In this document: positions 6,368 through 11,187 of the stretch, piece by piece
Layout: each line of letters starts with the position of its first letter
How positions within the stretch are numbered: position 1 is the stretch's first letter
Origin: an uncultured Eubacterium sp.
Lineage (GTDB): Bacteria; Bacillota; Clostridia; Oscillospirales; Acutalibacteraceae
Assembly (NCBI GenBank): GCA_910584985.1
Contig: CAJUDJ010000038.1
Location: 1 to 11,187 of the forward strand
Length of the DNA stretch: 11,187 nucleotides
Direction of reading: 5' to 3'
The notes under the pieces: model-generated
Database searches by the model: none
Told to the model about the DNA's origin: nothing
The model's input: only the letters and a program-made list of their open reading frames with translations
Translations under genes and position numbers: made by a program

Positions 6368-7017
6368 TTATAAGATTAAATCAGCAAATGCTTTCAGCTG
6401 CATAAAACCCTGGGTGATTTCATCAGCAAGCTCCGACGAAAAAACTTTGCTGTTTACTGCTTCTTCTTTTGCTATATAAAATGTTTTTCGGTTCAAAAAA
6501 TCATTCAGTGTATCTTCGCTGATTTCAGGATAATGATTCACTTTGTATTTCTCGCCGATAATGTTAAAACCGTTTGCTTTTACTTGCTTCAAAACGGCTT
6601 TTGCCTTATTTGGTGTATCCATCAATTTATCTTTTGTTTCCTGAAATCCCGCTGCAGTCTGCTTATAAATTCGCAGTCCGTAGGAATAGTAATCCGCGCC
6701 CATATCAAAATACAGCCCTGCAATATCTTTACTTTTTCCGCTCTGCCTGAATCTTAAATACATATATTCTTTAAGCGGTGTGTTCGGAGAAAAGCGTCTG
6801 TCAGTATAGGGAGAAGAAATGCAGCGGGAAGGCCTTGTTTCAAAGCACGGATGAACTGCGCAGGCTACAGGCAGCAAATCAAGATAAAGTCTGTTCAGCG
6901 GTGCGGTTATATATTTTTTGTATTTAATACTGTTTTTATTCTGATTTTCAATAGTATTGCTGAAAGGTGAATTAAAAAATTGATAAATCCCTTCGGGAAT
7001 CCGTTAAACTGTCCCAT
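6368..7017 (-). pseudogene. DUF2461 family gene with a probable one-base frameshift near its start
   Basis: The body reads as a DUF2461 (TIGR02453-type) protein of unknown function: ETRPSRCISSPYTDRRFSPNTPLKEYMYLRF, then GLYFDMGADYYSYGLRIY, typical of that family. The open frame extends upstream to 7003 without an ATG. The well-placed start is the ATG at 7017, preceded by TAAAGGA, but it lies in another frame (MGQFNGF) and stops after about 36 codons. Adding one base to the CCC run at 6995-6997 joins MGQFNGFP to EGIYQFF and gives 216 residues, about the family length. The N-terminal NN..WF motif usual in the family is also missing. This is either a decayed gene, a sequencing error in the C-run, or programmed slippage; a shorter product from the TTG at 6877 is less likely. 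It is the last gene of the minus-strand operon, starting 12 bases after the propeller gene. Confidence 0.7.
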
Positions 7018-7029
7018 AGTTGATTTCCT

Positions 7030-8532
7030 TTATTTCATATGAAAAACATTGCTGCCTGAAATAACGCCCATTCCTGAAGGCCCGCTCTTTTTATTTATGC
7101 CGCTGTAGAAAAGGTAATATCTGTCCTCTGCATACAGAAGGCAGGAGCGGTAAATGCCCTTATTGTCCCATGCACTTTTTTCTGCAGAGGGTGTCAGAAG
7201 CAGTTTTGCCTTGCTCCAGCTTTCATTATCAGGGGAGCAGGCATAAAACAACGGCATCACCGTGCGGTTATTTGTGCCTGCAAGATTAGCCGAAAGCGAC
7301 ATTTCATAACCTTTTGGAGTGTGAATCACATCAAGATGCCAGCTTGTATAGATAGGGGTTTCATATTCCATTCGAAATGCCTTTTTATCTGTCCAGTTCT
7401 TTCCGTTTTTGCTTTCCCTGTATTCCACGGCATAACCGTTTTTCTGATTGATTGCCCACATTTTATATGTTCCGTTTTCATAAAGCAAAGCGGGGCTTAA
7501 TGCATCCTCTTTATACATATCAAAAACAAGCATATCTTCAGCAGCAGTCCAGTTTATGCCGTTTTCGGTTGTTTTTCTTCTTAAAGATACGGCACTGTTG
7601 TTGCGGTTATAATTTCTCCACCAGCATTCAAGCCGTTTTGTGTCCGTGTTATAAACAAGTTCTGTATCCGAATTATAGCTTATGCCGTGTTTATAATCTT
7701 CAGGCACGGGCTCAAGCGGATTTTTGAAGCCCTTCGGCTCTTCCCAGTTTTCTAAATCATTGCTTGCTGCGATATGCGGATTTTCCCAGAAATCATTGCA
7801 GTTTTCATACGGTGTATAGGCCATCCAGTATTTATATCCGTTCCAGCCGTCTTTAAAATACAGAACGGACGGGTGATAATTTTTTATGTTTCCGTAAGCA
7901 TTCCCGATTTCAAGCGGCTTTGCAGCATTTTTATTTACTGCTCTTATATTGATTATGCAGGTTTCGGTTTTATTTCCCGAAACTGCATAAAGAATGGCAG
8001 AACCCTCTTTTTTTCCATATACTTTGCCGTTTTTGATTTCAGCGGCAGAGCTGTCTGAAGACCGCCATGTGATATTTTCTGCGGCAGCTTCGGTTATGCC
8101 AAGCAAATCAAGTGCTTCATTTTCACTGATTGTGCATCTGTGATATTTCAGCAGCGGCATCTCCGAAGGTGATTTTGTGCCGGGCGGATTATTTTCTTTT
8201 TCGGATTCGGTGATCCATTCTGTTTCTATATAACCTGTTTTAATTTTATTTTCGGAATAATAGATTGCCCTGCACCATTTGCCGCTTTTGGCGGTTATTT
8301 TTATTTCATCGTCTTTGTAAAGCTGCTCTTCGGACAAGGAAAAGAAAGTGGGCTGCAGTTTTATTTTGCAGTCTGAAACGGCAACAGCTTTGCAGGGCAT
8401 AAAATGGTTTTCCGTTGTATATGTTTTTATTTCTTTTAGATTTGCCGCTGCAGCAAGCTGAACAGCTGCTGTAAAAACAAGTATTGCAGCCGTTAAAAAT
8501 ATAAATAAACCTTTTTTTATTGCTTTTGTCAT
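7030..8532 (-). CDS. Secreted protein with SH3-like, Ig-like and glycosidase-type beta-propeller regions
   Basis: A 500-residue exported protein. Residues 1-30 are a signal peptide (KAIKK, hydrophobic stretch, then AAAA before Asn31). Residues about 45-108 look like a bacterial SH3 domain (DDEIKITAKSGKWCRAIYY, then GYIETEWI), often involved in wall binding. Residues about 130-198 resemble a Big_2 Ig-like domain (ITWRSSDSSAAEIKNGKVYGKKEGSAILYAVSG). From about 210 to the end there are repeated blade-like segments (HPSVLYF, NPHIAASNDLENWEEP, GTYKMWAINQKNGYAVEYRESKNGKNW, YYLFYSGINKKSG). These are typical of the five-bladed propeller shared by GH43/GH32/GH68 proteins. The HPSV motif has His where GH43 enzymes usually have the catalytic-base Asp, so a carbohydrate-binding or atypical enzymatic role is possible. 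AGGAT precedes the ATG, and the upstream stop is 10 bases away. The exact function is unknown. Confidence 0.72.
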   Translation of the reverse strand: MTKAIKKGLFIFLTAAILVFTAAVQLAAAANLKEIKTYTTENHFMPCKAVAVSDCKIKLQPTFFSLSEEQLYKDDEIKITAKSGKWCRAIYYSENKIKTGYIETEWITESEKENNPPGTKSPSEMPLLKYHRCTISENEALDLLGITEAAAENITWRSSDSSAAEIKNGKVYGKKEGSAILYAVSGNKTETCIINIRAVNKNAAKPLEIGNAYGNIKNYHPSVLYFKDGWNGYKYWMAYTPYENCNDFWENPHIAASNDLENWEEPKGFKNPLEPVPEDYKHGISYNSDTELVYNTDTKRLECWWRNYNRNNSAVSLRRKTTENGINWTAAEDMLVFDMYKEDALSPALLYENGTYKMWAINQKNGYAVEYRESKNGKNWTDKKAFRMEYETPIYTSWHLDVIHTPKGYEMSLSANLAGTNNRTVMPLFYACSPDNESWSKAKLLLTPSAEKSAWDNKGIYRSCLLYAEDRYYLFYSGINKKSGPSGMGVISGSNVFHMK

Positions 8533-8542
8533 GTTTGATCCT

Positions 8543-9643
8543 TTAAAACCAAATCTGCTGTGTAATATTGTTTATTTTCCATTCGCCGTTTTCCCGGATA
8601 TACTGAATATACAGAATGCCGCAGTCCTTTTTTTGTGCGGTATATTCTTCGCCGTTGAAATCTCTGTTTTCTGCAGTATAGCTGTAATTGAACTGAAACG
8701 GAATATTTATTTCGGATGAAGCGGATAGTGCAACGGTTTCACAATCCGTCTGCGGTTCAAAATCAAAAGCCTCGGCTGCCGTTACGGTATATGCTTCGCC
8801 GATGTAAAAGGCTTTGCCAAGTTCATCGGTATAATTGTCAAAGCGGCTTTCTGTGAATTCAGCTGAAAACAGCTTTTTCAGAGCGGAATAATCCTGATGA
8901 ACTGCCGCCTGCAGAATCATATTGAAATGCGACTCCGTAATGCTGCATAAGCTGTCAAAAGCATCTTTGGAAATTATCTGATTTATATGATACCCGGCAG
9001 TTTCTCCTTTATTTTTTACATTTATTTTATCTTCATACGGCAGGCACAGGCCGTTTTCGGATTTTAAGGAATAGGTGCCGGGCAAAAGGTATTTTATATT
9101 GAATATGATTCCTGAAGCGGTATTTTCGTCTGTTTTATATTGCTCTAAATCTTTTCCGTTCAGTGAAACTGCTGTTCCGTCAGGAGCACAGACAGTAAGG
9201 CCGGCGAACAGACTTTTATCCGGGCAGACAAGATATTTATTCAGCCCGAAAATACCTTTTTCCGAAATCTCCGCTTCCATATAAAAAGTGCCTTCGGAAC
9301 TGTCCTCTGCAAGATAACTTACACTAAAGCACAGGGTTTTGTTGTTTTCCACGCTTATTCTTTCAATTCTGAAATCGGCAAGGTTTTTTTCCGTAAAACG
9401 AAACCCTGTAAAATTTTCTTTAAAAGCCTGTTTTGAAATAAATTCAGAATTTTTTACAGCCGAATAATTGTATACAGTTTCCAGATCATTGCTGTAAACA
9501 GCATGAATATATTCCGTAAGCAGTTTTTGGGGATGATACTGCGGTGAATGAAGTATAAAAACTGTAATTGACAGCGTGATTAAAATTGTTATGAATGCTG
9601 AAATTACAGCACTTTTATAAATTGTTTTGCTTTTCAAATGCAT
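8543..9643 (-). CDS. Membrane-anchored TcaA/NTF2-like extracytoplasmic protein
   Basis: A 366-residue protein with one N-terminal transmembrane helix (about 11-32, ITILITLSITVFIL) and a large outside part. Residues about 38-150 resemble an NTF2-like domain (LLTEYIHAVYSNDLETVYNYSA...). Residues about 165-215 contain LTVCAPDGTAVSLNGKDL followed by LLPGTYSLKSE, similar to the PEGA-like or fourth domain of TcaA/YvbJ proteins. Residues about 230-366 look like a second NTF2-like domain (FNMILQAAVHQDYSALKKLFS..., ending DCGILYIQYIRENGEWKINNI). TcaA-type proteins are linked to the envelope and glycopeptide response in Gram-positives; here the cytoplasmic zinc ribbon is absent. The start at 9643 is supported by AGGTG about seven bases upstream. 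It is the first gene of the minus operon, 10 bases before the secreted propeller gene, so the two probably act together at the cell surface. The domain call is from residue patterns only. Confidence 0.65.
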   Translation of the reverse strand: MHLKSKTIYKSAVISAFITILITLSITVFILHSPQYHPQKLLTEYIHAVYSNDLETVYNYSAVKNSEFISKQAFKENFTGFRFTEKNLADFRIERISVENNKTLCFSVSYLAEDSSEGTFYMEAEISEKGIFGLNKYLVCPDKSLFAGLTVCAPDGTAVSLNGKDLEQYKTDENTASGIIFNIKYLLPGTYSLKSENGLCLPYEDKINVKNKGETAGYHINQIISKDAFDSLCSITESHFNMILQAAVHQDYSALKKLFSAEFTESRFDNYTDELGKAFYIGEAYTVTAAEAFDFEPQTDCETVALSASSEINIPFQFNYSYTAENRDFNGEEYTAQKKDCGILYIQYIRENGEWKINNITQQIWF

Positions 9644-9663
9644 GCCTGAACACCTGCAGAATA

Positions 9664-9690
9664 TCTGTTTTTCAAAAAATAAAAAACAGA
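9664..9690 (-). promoter_or_regulatory. AT-rich hairpin in the leader of the minus-strand operon
   Basis: TCTGTTTTT (9664-9672) and AAAAACAGA (9682-9690) form a nine-base inverted repeat with a nine-base loop. It lies between the predicted start of transcription (near 9706) and the ribosome binding site (9651-9656). It could stabilise the leader or affect translation, but it is weak and A/T-based. Confidence 0.35.
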
Positions 9691-9712
9691 AAAATTTTTT
9701 AATACCGTAAAA

Positions 9713-9741
9713 ATTATATCAAAACATTTACAGCTTATCAA
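9713..9741 (-). promoter_or_regulatory. Promoter of the minus-strand operon, extended -10
   Basis: Read on the minus strand, TTGATA (9741-9736) is followed 17 bases later by TATAAT (9718-9713). TGA directly before the hexamer gives an extended -10 (TGnTATAAT). Transcription would begin near 9706, about 60 bases before the TcaA-like start codon. Its -35 is 17 bases from the -35 of the divergent promoter, so the two could influence each other. Confidence 0.75.
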
Positions 9742-9758
9742 CAAAATGAGTAATATAA

Positions 9759-9787
9759 TTGAAAACTAAAACAAAATCTGCTATTAT
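9759..9787 (+). promoter_or_regulatory. Promoter of the nucleotidyltransferase-like gene
   Basis: TTGAAA (9759-9764) and TATTAT (9782-9787) are separated by 17 bases. Transcription would start near 9794, giving a leader of about 20 bases that carries AAAGGGTGA (9801-9809). It is back to back with the minus-strand promoter. Confidence 0.7.
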
Positions 9788-9813
9788 ATATCCTTGAATG
9801 AAAGGGTGATTCG

Positions 9814-10860
9814 TTGGAAACGACTGAATACTTCATATATTTACTTTCCTGCCATCTAAACGCAACTGCACCTAAGGGTGAAAAAAGAATGGATTGGCAG
9901 CAGATTTATAATCTTTCCGAAAAGCATGGCGTTACTGCGATTATTGCATATGAAATAAAACAGCTGCGCAGTGAATTCCGCCCGGGCGGAACCATTGGTG
10001 CATGGTTTAACGAAAGCTTTGAAAACACAATCCACAGCCACAGGGCAAGGCTTCAGTCGCTGGCACTGCTTATTTCGGCTTTGTCGGAAAAAGGCATTAT
10101 GCATGAGCTTTTCAAAGGCGTTGTGCTTAGAAATTACTATCCCTTCCCGGAGCTTCGTATCGGGGCAGATGCAGATATTCTGATTAAACCGGCAGATTAT
10201 CTGGCAGCAGTTGAAGCTCTTCAGGAAAAGGGTTTTTCCGAAAAGCTTATTGAAAGCAATCATGCCGTTTTTCTGAATGAAAAGGATATTTTTGAGCTTC
10301 ACACGGAATTTGAAAGTATAAATATCCAAAGCAAGATTTATTTTGCCACACCGTTTGACGATATAAGCAATGCATCCGGCTATACATATAAGCTCAAGCC
10401 GGTTTATCATCTGCTTTATCTTGTTTCACATATTGCCCATCATCTGCAGGCAGGCGGGGCAAGCATAAGAATGATTATGGATTTGGATGTGATTATCCGA
10501 AAATACCCTGAAATCAATATAAATGAATTTCTGATGCTGAGTAATAATATTAAAATCGGAAAAACGGCCGAAACGCTGCTGGCATTTTCAAGGAAAATCT
10601 TTAATACACCTGTTGTACTTCATTTTACTTTTGAGGATGAAGATACCCGGCCGCTGTTTGAAGATTATATTTCCACCTTTGTTTCAGGAAAGGTTTTCGG
10701 CAAGCCTGATACGGAACTGCAGGAAAACGGCAAAAAAAATGCAGCCGGTATAATATTAAATCTGTTCCGAAGGATAACCAAGCCAAAAGAGGATAAGGTA
10801 TTATCCGAATATCAGCTACAGCTTATGGAAGAACTCGGAATCGATTCAGAAAGCATATAA
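9814..10860 (+). CDS. Nucleotidyltransferase-fold protein, NTP_transf_5 type
   Basis: A 348-residue protein with the pattern of the uncharacterised nucleotidyltransferase family (Pfam NTP_transf_5). It has an N-terminal helical part, then LFKGVVLRNYYPFPELRIGADADILIKPADY (99-129). This contains the conserved Lys-Gly and the acidic pair Asp119/Asp121 expected to bind metal. Next comes the family's EKGFSEK and a His/Glu segment (FELHTEF, 155-161). A helical C-terminal half follows, with HLLYLVSHIAHHLQAGG and RMIMDLDVII. Members often sit near surface polysaccharide or peptide-modification genes, but the reaction is not established. The TTG at 9814 is chosen as start because AAAGGGTGA is just upstream and it follows a good promoter closely. 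It is divergent from the envelope-protein operon and ends 14 bases before a terminator. Confidence 0.82.
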   Translation: METTEYFIYLLSCHLNATAPKGEKRMDWQQIYNLSEKHGVTAIIAYEIKQLRSEFRPGGTIGAWFNESFENTIHSHRARLQSLALLISALSEKGIMHELFKGVVLRNYYPFPELRIGADADILIKPADYLAAVEALQEKGFSEKLIESNHAVFLNEKDIFELHTEFESINIQSKIYFATPFDDISNASGYTYKLKPVYHLLYLVSHIAHHLQAGGASIRMIMDLDVIIRKYPEININEFLMLSNNIKIGKTAETLLAFSRKIFNTPVVLHFTFEDEDTRPLFEDYISTFVSGKVFGKPDTELQENGKKNAAGIILNLFRRITKPKEDKVLSEYQLQLMEELGIDSESI

Positions 10861-10874
10861 TAATTTATTAAAAT

Positions 10875-10905
10875 AAATGAGGCAGGTTGTTCCTGCCTCA
10901 TTTTT
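10875..10905. terminator. Strong hairpin terminator after the nucleotidyltransferase gene, likely bidirectional
   Basis: AAATGAGGCAGG (10875-10886) pairs perfectly with CCTGCCTCATTT (10892-10903) around a TTGTT loop and is followed by a T-run to 10905. On the opposite strand the same hairpin is followed by an A/T-rich tract, so it can also stop transcription of the zinc-ribbon gene coming from the right edge. Confidence 0.92.
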
Positions 10906-10959
10906 CTGTATTATGAACTGCTTTTAAAATATCAGCTTTAATGCAGATGGACTGTTGTT

Positions 10960-11187
10960 CTATTTCAGTCGGTCATTTTTTGCGGACAGTTCAATACATG
11001 CCTGTCTGTTTCGCTCCCTGCTCCTGCGTTTGCTCTCGTTTGATTTCTCCCTTTGTATCTTCTTGGCACAAGCAGGACAATACTTCGATATGCCAGAGCG
11101 GGGAACATATTCAACACCGCACACCGTACAATTCTTAGGCTTTAACGCTGTCCACCGCTTTGTGGGTGTGATATGTAATTCACCGAC
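10960..11187 (-). CDS. Small zinc-ribbon protein, C-terminal part (runs off right edge)
   Basis: The minus strand is open from the right edge to a TAG at 10962-10960, giving the last 75 residues of a protein whose start is outside the window. It contains a four-cysteine cluster of the form CxxC-x13-CxxC (NCTVCGVEYVPRSGISKYCPAC), followed by a strongly basic, probably helical tail (AKKIQREKSNESKRRSRERNRQ). This layout is common in small phage or integrative-element proteins of Firmicutes, probably binding nucleic acid. The opposite strand is also open at 10941-11138, but it has no ribosome binding site and a cysteine/serine-rich composition. The zinc ribbon is visible directly; the mobile-element link is inference. 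Confidence 0.7.
   Translation of the reverse strand, partial: VGELHITPTKRWTALKPKNCTVCGVEYVPRSGISKYCPACAKKIQREKSNESKRRSRERNRQACIELSAKNDRLK

Noticed and set aside
10941..11138. 65-codon plus-strand open frame at the right edge
   Set aside because: It has no ribosome binding site and an unusual Cys/Ser-rich composition, and it lies opposite a zinc-ribbon coding frame with clear CxxC motifs.
1..11187. CRISPR array, tRNA, rRNA or insertion sequence
   Set aside because: No regularly spaced long repeats, cloverleaf-like sequences, rRNA segments or transposase reading frames were seen on either strand.

Overview
The window looks like a chromosomal segment of a low-to-mid GC Gram-positive anaerobe of the Clostridia, plausibly the Oscillospirales/Ruminococcaceae. 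This rests on strong AGGAGG-type ribosome binding sites, TTG starts, an LL-diaminopimelate aminotransferase (DapL) route to meso-diaminopimelate, a glycogen branching enzyme, and an ANTAR regulator with a degenerate receiver. The species assignment is inference from gene content, not from a marker gene.

Left part (1-1509). The 5' part of a glycogen branching enzyme gene (glgB, minus strand) runs off the left edge. A long AT-rich divergent intergenic region (638-993) separates it from a plus-strand ANTAR-domain regulator. That region holds four TGTGYAAT repeats spaced near whole helical turns, a perfect 14-bp palindrome, and one good plus one weaker sigma-A-type promoter.

Centre (1635-5923). 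Four plus-strand genes with short gaps, dapF - dapL - purC - purB, end at a strong intrinsic terminator and look like one transcription unit. DapL makes LL-diaminopimelate in one step and DapF epimerises it to the meso form used for lysine and peptidoglycan. PurC and PurB carry out successive steps of purine synthesis, and PurB also makes AMP. PurB resembles the animal-type adenylosuccinate lyase.

Right part (5924-11187). A small XRE-family regulator preceded by two 21-bp-phased direct repeats is followed by a bidirectional terminator. Convergent to it is a three-gene minus-strand operon: a membrane-anchored TcaA/NTF2-like protein, a secreted SH3-like/Ig-like/beta-propeller protein, and a DUF2461 gene whose start lies in a different frame from its body, so it is probably frameshifted. 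The operon is divergent from a nucleotidyltransferase-fold gene of the NTP_transf_5 type, and both back-to-back promoters are recognisable. After a further hairpin terminator, the right edge carries the C-terminal part of a small zinc-ribbon protein of the kind common on phages and integrative elements.

Most of the window is ordinary metabolism. The least explained parts are the repeat-rich region upstream of the ANTAR gene, the pseudo-receiver itself, and the divergent envelope module at 6368-10860.
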